Shown here piece by piece: positions 25,693 to 33,575 of a stretch of 43,344 nt of DNA. Numbering within the stretch: position 1 is the stretch's first letter; the number at the start of each line of letters is the position of its first letter. Location of the stretch: NCBI GenBank assembly GCA_029263015.1, contig JAJCYI010000030.1:1-43344 (forward strand), read 5' to 3'. This stretch comes from Saprospiraceae bacterium (GTDB taxonomy: Bacteria; Bacteroidota; Bacteroidia; Chitinophagales; Saprospiraceae). The notes under the pieces were generated by a model that saw only the letters and a program-made list of their open reading frames with translations, did no database searches and had not been told where the DNA came from. A program made the translations under genes and the position numbers.

Positions 25693-25962
25693 GTGTGGGT
25701 GGCTCGCCAAAAACGGTTTGAGCGAAGTGAGTTTTTCTTTAGCAAAAAGCGTTTTTGTTTCCCTGCCTTCCGGCAGGCAAGATTTTTCGCTAAAAAAAGA
25801 AAGCCCCCGGCAGGGATGCTAAAAGTGCTGTGGAATAAAGCTTCTCTTCTTACCTCCCTACCGGGGGTTTTCTTTTTGCATTCGCACAAAAAGAAACAAA
25901 AATGCTTGCCTGCGTAAACTCGCTCCGCTCAAGCAGTACGCAGGCGGGCCACCCGCCCACAC
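25693..25962. other. Nested 270-bp imperfect palindrome
   Basis: The outer arms are GTGTGGGTGGCTCGCC (25693-25708) and GGCGGGCCACCCGCCCACAC (25943-25962). Inside them are TTGAGCGAAGTGAGTTT against AAACTCGCTCCGCTCAA, GCGTTTTTGTTTC against GAAACAAAAATGC, and a GC-rich AGCCCCCGGCAGGG against CCCTACCGGGGGTTT. The order is mirrored, so the whole segment can fold as one long branched hairpin. It lies in a 780-bp divergent intergenic region with no gene on either strand that I accept. The rest of 25440-26221 shows only a weak palindrome near 26125. Confidence 0.65.
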
Positions 25963-26221
25963 GAGTACAGACCTGTCCTAATTGTACTGAGAAGAATATA
26001 ATTATTGGTTTGCTGCGTAACATCAGTTAAATAAATTGTTATTTCAAGTTCAGCATCAGCGTAATTTGAAATCTGAAAAACAAGCAGTCGGTGACTGCCA
26101 GCGCACCAGAGCGAACGGGAGTTGCAAGATATACTGTGGAAACTTGCGACAACGAGTTCCAATCCCTTACATCAAAATTTTCCCATCTTTACGATTCATT
26201 ATTTTATAAACAACTCTTTAT

Positions 26222-27841
26222 ATGCGCAACGAATTCACTGTGTTTTCCTTCTTCTCATTGCTTATCGTGACAGTGATTGCCTATTTCTGGTGGCCTCCTA
26301 TACGCTGGTTGCTGGTCGTTTTGATTCCGCTCATTTTGCTTGGCATTTATGAAATGTCCCAGACCAAACACGCCATCATGCGCAACTTCCCCATACTTGG
26401 CCGAGGGCGGTATATCATGGAATTTTTACGCCCCAAAATCTACCAGTATTTTATTGAGTCGGATACCAATGGCACACCTGTCAGCCGTATGTTTAGGTCA
26501 GTCGTTTACCAGCGGGCGAAGAAGATGCTGGACACCGCTCCTTTTGGTACTCAAATGGATGTTTACAGGGAAGGGTATGAATGGGCCAATCATTCCATTG
26601 CAGCGATGGATGGGCACGAGCTTGACCAAAATCCACGCATCATCGTTGGCGGGCCAGACTGCAAACAACCATATAGTTGCAGTGTGCTGAATGTGTCGGC
26701 GATGAGTTTTGGTTCGTTGAGCAGGACTGCTGTGATGGCGCTGAACGGAGGCGCAAAGATCGGTGGCTTTGCGCACAACACGGGAGAAGGCGGCATCAGC
26801 CCTTACCACGAAAAGTTTGGTGGAGACCTTATTTACCAAGTTGGTACTGGCTACTTTGGCTGCCGCACCAAAGATGGCCATTTTTCACCGGAAGAATTTG
26901 CCAAGCGTGCTGCCATACCTGCGGTAAAAATGATCGAAATAAAATTGTCGCAAGGTGCAAAACCAGGGCACGGGGGTATTTTGCCAGCTAAAAAAAATAC
27001 GCCTGAAATAGCAGCTATCCGCGGCGTCGAGCCTGGAAATGCCGTGCTTTCCCCTCCTTACCACAAAGCATTTTCTACGCCTGTTGAAATGATGGAACTG
27101 ATTGGCCAGATGCGGGAATTATCGAATGGGAAACCGATTGGGTTCAAGCTTTGCATTGGCCGAAAGAGTGAATTCCTTAGCATCTGCAAGGCAATCGTTG
27201 CAACAGGCATCAAGCCCGATTTCATTACTGTCGATGGTGGAGAAGGCGGTACTGGCGCTGCACCTTTGGAATTTTCCAACTCTGTCGGCATGCCCTTTCG
27301 GGAAGGGCTGGCCTTTGTTTATGATGCGCTGATCGGGTTTGGTTTAAAGAAAGATATAAAGATTATTACGGCAGGTAAAATAATGACCGGGTTCCACATT
27401 TTTAAGGCCATTTCCCTCGGCGCAGATATCTGCTGCTCTGCTCGTGCCATGATGTTTGCATTGGGCTGCATACAAGCAATGGAGTGCAACAAAAATACCT
27501 GTCCGACGGGAGTTGCCACCCAGGATGCAGAATTGGTGCGGGGCTTGGTGGTCGGCGATAAAAAAGAACGGGTTGCCAATTTCCACCACGGCACGGTCGA
27601 GGCTTTTGTGGAATTGCTGGCTGCTGCGGGCATCGACCATCCTGATAAGATCAACCGCACCGATATTTATCGCCGCATATCTGGGAATGATATTAAGCGC
27701 TATGACCAAATTTATCCTTATTTGACACCTGGCTGTTTATTAAATGAAAATACAACTCCTGATGACTGGAAAGTGCAAATGGCGGAGGCAAGGGCGGATA
27801 GTTTTAAGGCTGATTTTCAGGTGCTGGCGGGTGGGGGTTAA
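26222..27841 (+). CDS. FMN-binding glutamate synthase-family protein (GltB-like, membrane-anchored)
   Basis: A 539-residue protein with two N-terminal membrane helices (about 5-42: TVFSFFSLLIVTVIAYFWWP and IRWLLVVLIPLILLGIYEM), then the FMN/synthase TIM barrel of the large glutamate synthase subunit (about 100-510). Landmarks are SAMSFGSLSRTAVMALN, GEGGISPYH, KLSQGAKPGHGGILPAKK, ITVDGGEGGTGAAPLEF, and the 3Fe-4S cysteine region ECNKNTCPTGVATQD. There is no glutaminase domain, so it is not a full glutamate synthase; stand-alone members probably oxidise an amino acid-like or amide substrate. The enzyme is predicted to face the cytoplasm from the membrane. Confidence 0.9.
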   Translation: MRNEFTVFSFFSLLIVTVIAYFWWPPIRWLLVVLIPLILLGIYEMSQTKHAIMRNFPILGRGRYIMEFLRPKIYQYFIESDTNGTPVSRMFRSVVYQRAKKMLDTAPFGTQMDVYREGYEWANHSIAAMDGHELDQNPRIIVGGPDCKQPYSCSVLNVSAMSFGSLSRTAVMALNGGAKIGGFAHNTGEGGISPYHEKFGGDLIYQVGTGYFGCRTKDGHFSPEEFAKRAAIPAVKMIEIKLSQGAKPGHGGILPAKKNTPEIAAIRGVEPGNAVLSPPYHKAFSTPVEMMELIGQMRELSNGKPIGFKLCIGRKSEFLSICKAIVATGIKPDFITVDGGEGGTGAAPLEFSNSVGMPFREGLAFVYDALIGFGLKKDIKIITAGKIMTGFHIFKAISLGADICCSARAMMFALGCIQAMECNKNTCPTGVATQDAELVRGLVVGDKKERVANFHHGTVEAFVELLAAAGIDHPDKINRTDIYRRISGNDIKRYDQIYPYLTPGCLLNENTTPDDWKVQMAEARADSFKADFQVLAGGG

Positions 27842-27906
27842 AAAACTGGAAATTGGAAATTGAGAAATTGGCGTGTGAACAATTTTCAATTTTTATTAAA
27901 TAATCG

Positions 27907-28734
27907 ATGAAACATATAATAACCATATTTTTCCTTTTCTTTTTTATTGGTGCAAATGGTCAGCCCGTAAAATTAATGACCTATAACATCCGATATGACA
28001 ATAAAAATGATGGAAAAAATTGGTGGGAATTAAGAAAAGAAAAAGTGGCTGAATTAATTCGATATTATGAACCGGAAATACTTGGAACGCAGGAAGGATT
28101 ATTTCATCAAATTAAATACCTCGACAGTACCCTGTTAAAATATAAATTCATCGGAGTAGGACGTGACGACGGTATGGATAAAGGGGAATTTTGCGCCATA
28201 TTTTTTGACACCACAAAATTTCATCTATTATACCAATCTACTTTTTGGCTTTCTGAAACACCCGACCGGGTTTCAGTTGGTTGGGATGCAGCTATGGAGC
28301 GAATATGCACCTATGCAATTTTTAAAAACAAATCCAACTCCGAAAATATTTACGTATTCAATACGCATTTCGATCATATAGGAAAAGAAGCACGGAAGAA
28401 TGCTGCGGATTTAATTCTCGAAAAAATAAATCGGCTGACCGGAAATATGGCTGGTAAAATAATTTTAATGGGCGATTTTAATTTGACCCCTGATGAAAAT
28501 CCGGTAATGAAAATTAATGAATTAATTAATGACGCCAAAAACATTAGTATTAAAAAGCCATATGGCCCAGAGGGCACGTTCAATGGTTTTGATATAACCA
28601 AAAAATTGACCGATCGGATCGATTATATTTTTACCAAAAATGTGAAAGTGCTGGAGCATGTGACCATTGATGATCGAGTCGATGATTTTAAATATCCGTC
28701 AGATCATTTACCGGTGATGGTTACCGTGGAGTAA
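27907..28734 (+). CDS. Endonuclease/exonuclease/phosphatase-family secreted enzyme
   Basis: The 275-residue protein has a signal peptide (MKHIITIFFLFFFIGANG) and the complete EEP signature: LMTYNIRYDN (Asn/Asp strand), EILGTQEGL (catalytic metal-binding Glu), FNTHFDHIGKEARKNAA (catalytic His), LMGDFNLTPDENPV (Asp/Asn), and DRIDYIFTKNVKV ... YPSDHLPVMVTVE (terminal Asp/His). Family members cut DNA or phosphate esters; a secreted Bacteroidota version probably scavenges phosphate or degrades extracellular nucleic acid. It lies 65 bp after the glutamate synthase-like gene on the same strand. Confidence 0.9.
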   Translation: MKHIITIFFLFFFIGANGQPVKLMTYNIRYDNKNDGKNWWELRKEKVAELIRYYEPEILGTQEGLFHQIKYLDSTLLKYKFIGVGRDDGMDKGEFCAIFFDTTKFHLLYQSTFWLSETPDRVSVGWDAAMERICTYAIFKNKSNSENIYVFNTHFDHIGKEARKNAADLILEKINRLTGNMAGKIILMGDFNLTPDENPVMKINELINDAKNISIKKPYGPEGTFNGFDITKKLTDRIDYIFTKNVKVLEHVTIDDRVDDFKYPSDHLPVMVTVE

Positions 28735-28784
28735 TAGTTGAAATTTACTATTTTGCATTTTGTTTTATCGAAAATCCAACTATC

Positions 28785-30422
28785 ATGAAAAACGCTTTTT
28801 TTCTCATCTCCTTATTCTTCCTCTTTTTCTCCTGCCAAAACCAACAAATTTTTGATGTGCTCATAAAAAACGGGAGGATCTATGACGGTTCCGGCGAGCA
28901 GCCAATCATTGCTGACATTGGCATCAATGGTGACACCATAGCGGCTATTGGCAACTTGGATGCAGTGGGTAAGACAACCATCGATGCGACGGGAAAAGCG
29001 GTCTCCCCAGGATTTATTAATGTGCTCAGTTGGGCCAATGTGGGGTTGATCGAAGATGGCAGGTCACAGAGCGATATCCGGCAGGGAGTGACCCTAGAAG
29101 TAATGGGCGAGGGTCGCTCGATGGGACCGCTCAATGAAGATATGAAAACTGAAATGCGTGAGAACCAGGGAGATATAAAATACGATGTTGAGTGGACGAC
29201 GCTCGGTGAATATTTACAATTTCTTGAAAACAAAGGTGTTTCGACCAATGTGACTTCATTTATTGGCAATGGCACGGTGCGGCAGCATGTGGTCGGTATG
29301 GAAAACCGGGAAGCCACGCCAGCAGAAATCGAGCAAATGAAAACACTTGTGGACGGGGCCATGCGGGAAGGGGCTGTCGGTATTTCTTCCTCGCTGCTGT
29401 ATGCACCCAGCATGTATGCCGATACGGAAGAGTTGATAGAGTTGGCTAAAGTGGCGGCCAAATACGACGGCATGTACATCTCCCATATCCGTGATGAAGG
29501 GGACGAACTGTTGGAGTCCATTGAAGAATTGATAACCATAGGCCGGGAGGCTGGTTGTGCCGCTGAGATTTACCATTTAAAAGCTTCCGGCCAGCAAAAC
29601 TGGCATAAAATGGATTCCGTTTTTGCAATGATCGAGGCAGCAAGGGCAGGGGGTTTGGCCATCACGGCAGACATGTACACCTATCCAGCCAGCAGCACTG
29701 GCCTGCATGTGCAGTTGCCCGATTGGGTGCGGGAAGGCGGTGTGGACGCGGCGCTTGAGCGGTTGGCGGATCCAACACTCCGAGCTAAAATATTGGCCGA
29801 TATCGAATTCAGAAATCCGCCAGAAAGTATTTTACTAGTCGGTTTCCGCAATGCTGAACTTCGGGTTCATGCAGGCAAGCGTCTAAATGAATTAGCCACT
29901 GAATTTGGCAAATCTCCCGCTGAGACCATGATGGATCTAATGGTGGAAGACGGCAGCCGCATCCAAGTGGTTTATTTTTCGATGTCAGACGAGAACATCA
30001 ATAAAAAAATCGTGCAGCCATGGCTGAGTTTTTGTTCCGATGCAGGATCTTACTCTGCGGAAGGGGTTTTCCTTAAACAGAGCACCCACCCAAGAGCGTA
30101 TGGCTCTTTCATTCGGGTTTTGGGAAAATTTTCCCGGGACGAGGGACTGTTTCCACTGGAAGATGGCATCCGGCGGCTCACCTCGCTTCCAGCTCAAAAT
30201 TTAAAACTTAAGAAAAGAGGATTGCTCGAACCTGGCTATTTTGCCGATGTGGTAATTTTTGATCCTGCAAATGTAAAAGACAAAGCTACTTTTGAAAAAC
30301 CCCACCAATATGCAGAAGGCATTGAGGAAGTTTTTGTGAATGGTGTGCAAGTAATAAAAAATGGTGACCATACTGGAGCGACGCCCGGCAGGTTTGTAAA
30401 AGGGCCTGGTTTTGAGGAATAG
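28785..30422 (+). CDS. N-acyl-D-amino-acid deacylase-like amidohydrolase lipoprotein, altered metal site
   Basis: A 545-residue lipoprotein (signal with lipobox LFFSC, Cys 17) of the amidohydrolase family, D-aminoacylase branch. Conserved blocks are DVLIKNGRIYDGSGEQPIIA (N-terminal strand), MYISHIRDEG and EIYHLKASG (the two metal-ligand His regions), CSDAGSYSAEG and HPRAYGSFIRVLGKF. The HxH motif that normally follows PGF(I/V)D is replaced by PGFINVLSW (residues 75-83), and the metal-ligand Cys region reads VMGEG (residues 106-110). The substrate may therefore differ from classical D-aminoacylases; the enzyme should be periplasmic. It is 50 bp after the EEP gene on the same strand. Confidence 0.85.
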   Translation: MKNAFFLISLFFLFFSCQNQQIFDVLIKNGRIYDGSGEQPIIADIGINGDTIAAIGNLDAVGKTTIDATGKAVSPGFINVLSWANVGLIEDGRSQSDIRQGVTLEVMGEGRSMGPLNEDMKTEMRENQGDIKYDVEWTTLGEYLQFLENKGVSTNVTSFIGNGTVRQHVVGMENREATPAEIEQMKTLVDGAMREGAVGISSSLLYAPSMYADTEELIELAKVAAKYDGMYISHIRDEGDELLESIEELITIGREAGCAAEIYHLKASGQQNWHKMDSVFAMIEAARAGGLAITADMYTYPASSTGLHVQLPDWVREGGVDAALERLADPTLRAKILADIEFRNPPESILLVGFRNAELRVHAGKRLNELATEFGKSPAETMMDLMVEDGSRIQVVYFSMSDENINKKIVQPWLSFCSDAGSYSAEGVFLKQSTHPRAYGSFIRVLGKFSRDEGLFPLEDGIRRLTSLPAQNLKLKKRGLLEPGYFADVVIFDPANVKDKATFEKPHQYAEGIEEVFVNGVQVIKNGDHTGATPGRFVKGPGFEE

Positions 30423-30427
30423 GATTG

Positions 30428-30475
30428 AAAATATTTCGGTTGGACCGGCGTCAGCTAGTCCAACCGAAATATTTT
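30428..30475. terminator. Perfect 18-bp bidirectional terminator
   Basis: AAAATATTTCGGTTGGAC (30428-30445) and GTCCAACCGAAATATTTT (30458-30475) are perfect complements with a 12-base loop. It lies between the convergent deacylase (plus) and outer-membrane barrel (minus) genes and can serve both. Confidence 0.9.
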
Positions 30476-30480
30476 CCGGG

Positions 30481-32916
30481 TTAATTGACTCGACGTTGCT
30501 CTTCAATTGATCCAGTTTGGCGGTTTCTTTTTCCTTTGAGTTTTTTATTTCCAAAGTTTCGAGAGTAAGTCAAACGGAAAGTTCTTTCTGAAAACCGATA
30601 AGCAGCCTCGTATTCAAAGCCAAGGGTTGGATCGGTTGTATATCCTTCAGGGTTGAATGTTAGGAATACATCATTGACATTTAAACTCAGTCTCCCGTTG
30701 TTGTTGGGCAGTTTTTTTTGAAGCCCGACATTAAGCGCTCCTCTCGCCTTCCATTTGACAACACCTCTAATGCTAGGAGAGCGGTAATTTCCTGCAAGTT
30801 CCAATGTGATTTCTTTGGGTAATTTAAAGGTTTGAACAGAATTTATTCTAACTGTTTTTAGCTCGGCTGTCAAAAATCTACCTTCAAACCTGGTCTTGTT
30901 TTTCTGCCAACCACCCGTGAAATTATTTTGCATTTGCCACCAATCGGTTACTTCTAAAGGAAAGGACAAGGAAGCGGATATTACTTGCGAATAATCAAGA
31001 TTAACTGCGCTGGTTATTTGAGTGTTAGTAGTTTCGTCAATAAATGGCTGTCCTCGTGAGATCGTTTCATCTTCATAGCTGTACTGGAAGGAAAACAATA
31101 CCGTTTTGAACCGGTAATCGGCTTTCACCGCATCGGTAATGGAGGGTTGCAGGGCAATGTTACCTGTATTATAAGTCGTCGGGTCATAAAAGAATATCCA
31201 GGGTGCTAATTGTGTAAAACTGGGACGATTAATACGGCGGCTATAAGAGAATTGGATTTTGTTATTTTCATTGATTTTCCGTGAAAGAAACAAGCTTGGG
31301 AAGAAATCACCATAGCTTCGGTCAACAATATCTGGTTCTTCTATTGTGCCGAGGTTGGACTCAGTGTGTTCGTATCGCATTCCAAATTTCAAATCTGTTT
31401 TGTCATCCAACTTGAGCGTAAGTGCAGCATATGCAGCCAATATGTCTTCATTCAAAGTATATTCTGCTGTAAAGTCTGGGTCTGTCACCCAACCATGTGG
31501 TTCCAGCATTTCCAGGCTGATGTTATTGTCGAAAGTGGAGAATGCCGCTTTTACGCCCGTTTCCAGTTTTACGTTTTCTCCAATGTTGTTGGTGTAATCA
31601 GCTGTCCCGACGGTAAATTGAATAGGGGTTTCTTTGCCGACCCTAAGTTGGTCTTCTTGTGTGAAACTGCCGTTCTCATCATAGTATTTAATGACATATG
31701 CACTGGGCTGGTCTTGATGATTATAGGCATAGTCAAAATCTAAGTTGAGGGTCTGGTTTTTTGTGAACTTATGCTGAAGATTAAGATTCCCCAGATAATT
31801 ATTCCAAACGTTGTCCTCGTCAATGGTCATGCCCAAAGTGCTGGTTTGGATACCTGCTTCTGATAAACGGATGTCGTTGAAAGCATCCATTGTCCAGTCT
31901 CTTTGTGAATAGGTGGCCAAGCCTCCGAGTATTGTTTTCTCGCTCAGTTGGAAATCCATCCCTATTCTCACATTGTGGTTTTGGGTAAAGGCAGGATCCC
32001 TGTCACTTACACTACTGTTCTCAGATTGAACACCTTGAAAAATAATGCTGCGATAATTGGTGAATTCCTGGACGGATCGGTTATAATTATAACTATAACT
32101 ACCGTAGAGGTTGACTTTATTTGTCCGATGATTAAGGCTAATGCTTCCGCCAAATTTTTCGTGCCGTCCATAGCCGGCATTCAGTGAATAAGAACCATTC
32201 GTTCCCTCGTCAGCACTTTGTTTCAGGACGATGTTGATAAAACCTGCATTGCCTTCTGCATCAAAATTGGCAGGGGGAGTGGTGATTAATTCTATCTTCT
32301 CAATGTTGTCGGCGTTCATACCCTCCAACATCTGCACCACTGCGTCAATGGACATGCGGTTGATTTTGCCATTTATCATTACCACCACACCGCCCTTTCC
32401 AGCCATGGAAATACTGCCATTCAAACGGTCAACCAATACACCTGGCGACCTTTCCAAAACTTCCAAGGCATTCGATCCGGCTGACGTAACGCTATTGGCC
32501 ACGTTCACGACCATGCGGTCAATTTTTTGTTCATATAATGGCTTTTTCGCCACGATTTCCACCACGTTCAAATCTGCAATATTATCAGATAAGGTGGTCG
32601 TTCCGTGTTCCAATGTTCCAGCGCCGTTAACTTGAATCGCCGCTGAATAATAACTGGCGTACCCAACCATCGTGACGGAAAGGAGGTAGTCGCCGGAAGG
32701 AACATTTTCGATGGCATAAAGGCCATCTATATCTGAAACCTCGCCTTTCACTAATGAGCTATCAGAAGGGTTTAACAATAGCACATTGGCAAAAGGTAGT
32801 GATTCGCCGTTGCCATCTTTAACGTTACCGGATATTTGAGATTGGCTGAAAGCTTGGTGGGAAAATGTCACTACCGCGAATAGCGTAATAGTGAAGCATA
32901 GGTTAGTATGTTTCAT
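30481..32916 (-). CDS. Outer-membrane beta-barrel receptor (SusC-like/TonB-dependent, OMP_b-brl_3)
   Basis: The 811-residue protein has a signal peptide (MKHTNLCFTITLFAVVTFSH...), a CarboxypepD_reg-like domain (QISGNVKDGNGESLPFANVL, about 25-110), a TonB plug-like region (LNVVEIVAKKPLYEQKIDRM ... VVMINGKINRMSID) and a long barrel with alternating hydrophobic strands (about 230-811) ending in NRQTGSIEEQRRVN. This is the domain order of Bacteroidota outer-membrane receptors of the OMP_b-brl_3 type. The usual TonB box was not picked out with confidence. No SusD-like partner is nearby, so the substrate is unknown. Confidence 0.92.
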   Translation of the reverse strand: MKHTNLCFTITLFAVVTFSHQAFSQSQISGNVKDGNGESLPFANVLLLNPSDSSLVKGEVSDIDGLYAIENVPSGDYLLSVTMVGYASYYSAAIQVNGAGTLEHGTTTLSDNIADLNVVEIVAKKPLYEQKIDRMVVNVANSVTSAGSNALEVLERSPGVLVDRLNGSISMAGKGGVVVMINGKINRMSIDAVVQMLEGMNADNIEKIELITTPPANFDAEGNAGFINIVLKQSADEGTNGSYSLNAGYGRHEKFGGSISLNHRTNKVNLYGSYSYNYNRSVQEFTNYRSIIFQGVQSENSSVSDRDPAFTQNHNVRIGMDFQLSEKTILGGLATYSQRDWTMDAFNDIRLSEAGIQTSTLGMTIDEDNVWNNYLGNLNLQHKFTKNQTLNLDFDYAYNHQDQPSAYVIKYYDENGSFTQEDQLRVGKETPIQFTVGTADYTNNIGENVKLETGVKAAFSTFDNNISLEMLEPHGWVTDPDFTAEYTLNEDILAAYAALTLKLDDKTDLKFGMRYEHTESNLGTIEEPDIVDRSYGDFFPSLFLSRKINENNKIQFSYSRRINRPSFTQLAPWIFFYDPTTYNTGNIALQPSITDAVKADYRFKTVLFSFQYSYEDETISRGQPFIDETTNTQITSAVNLDYSQVISASLSFPLEVTDWWQMQNNFTGGWQKNKTRFEGRFLTAELKTVRINSVQTFKLPKEITLELAGNYRSPSIRGVVKWKARGALNVGLQKKLPNNNGRLSLNVNDVFLTFNPEGYTTDPTLGFEYEAAYRFSERTFRLTYSRNFGNKKLKGKRNRQTGSIEEQRRVN

Positions 32917-32978
32917 GTCTTCAATGTGATGATGTGAGGATGGTTTGGTTAGGGCGCTGCTAAGGTAATAAAAATAAT

Positions 32979-33043
32979 GAAATTACGGTAGGATGGGAAA
33001 TTACGGTAGGATGGGAATGGAATTTCCATCCTACCGTAATTTC
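32979..33043. repeat. Two tandem 18-bp arms and one inverted copy (alternative hairpins)
   Basis: GAAATTACGGTAGGATGG occurs exactly twice in tandem (32979-32996, 32997-33014), and its perfect complement follows at 33026-33043. Either tandem arm can pair with the single inverted arm, giving two alternative stems with loops of 11 or 29 bases. It directly follows the stop of the TPR remnant and precedes the receptor gene, so it is a candidate terminator or attenuator. Confidence 0.7.
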
Positions 33044-33413
33044 CTAATGCTCTATTTGCCGCAAAATAGATGCTGCTTCCCTATTTTTATAATCCCCTTC
33101 CTCCAATAATTTACTCAGAACAAGGGCAGCTTGTGATTGCTCACCTTGGTGCAAAAATGCCAACGCTTTGTACCACAGGGCTTGTTGGCGGTAATCGTTG
33201 TCGGAAGTCAGCACTTCATTAAATGCAGAAATGGCTGCTTTAGTTTGGGGGTTTGGTTGCGACAGGTAGCTCATGCCGAGGTAAAAATTGGCGAGATAGG
33301 TTATCGTCCCTTCTTCCGTTAATGATGCTTGAAAAGCGCCCGCTGCTTTTTCGTATTGGCCAGAAGCATAAGCGTCAATGGCTGTATTCCAACTTTCTTC
33401 TTGACTACTTCCA
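33044..33413 (-). pseudogene. C-terminal remnant of a TPR protein
   Basis: In frame from about 33413 to the stop at 33044-33046, it encodes GSSQEESWNTAIDAYASGQY then AGAFQASLTEEGTITYLANF and ALWYKALAFLHQGEQSQAAL, a run of TPR helices typical of Bacteroidota tetratricopeptide proteins. There is no usable start: the frame runs back into a stop inside the hairpin at 33418-33450. The N-terminal part (perhaps a lipoprotein or membrane anchor) was lost where the hairpin and a truncated palindromic element now lie. The first ATG in the remaining frame is at 33274, but this leaves the TPR incomplete. Confidence 0.65.
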
Positions 33414-33417
33414 CAGA

Positions 33418-33450
33418 AGACCTGACAGGTTTTGCAAAGCTGTCAGGTCT
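33418..33450. repeat. AGACCTGACAG inverted repeat
   Basis: AGACCTGACAG (33418-33428) pairs perfectly with CTGTCAGGTCT (33440-33450). Repeats of this type occur widely in intergenic DNA of Bacteroidota (from memory). It interrupts the TPR gene remnant and stands next to the truncated 113-bp element. Confidence 0.6.
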
Positions 33451-33477
33451 GGCCACCAAGACATTGGTTAAAAAAAT

Positions 33478-33561
33478 GTAGTGCGGATTTCCCAATCTGC
33501 ACCGCTATAGCCAGATTCGGAAATCCGGCCTACCTTCCAACCGACATTTTGAAATGCACCC
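33478..33561. mobile_element. Palindromic element, truncated copy
   Basis: The right part matches the 113-bp element (GGCCTACCTTCC, then CGACATTTTGAAATGCACCC), with more substitutions. The first about 30 bases of the left arm are missing. The flanks carry AAAAAAT on both sides (33471-33477 and 33562-33568), which may be a duplication or just a poly-A coincidence. Confidence 0.6.
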
Positions 33562-33575
33562 AAAAAATCCAGCAA

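Noticed and set aside
25677-25917. Overlapping 70-74 residue frames on both strands
   Set aside because: They lie in the nested palindrome; both strands look alike because the DNA is inverted, not because of coding.
19690-27880. Shared CAATTTCCAATTTC-like motif near 19690 and 27845
   Set aside because: Low-complexity A/T-rich sequence of a kind common in these genomes; no flanking structure or duplication supports an element.
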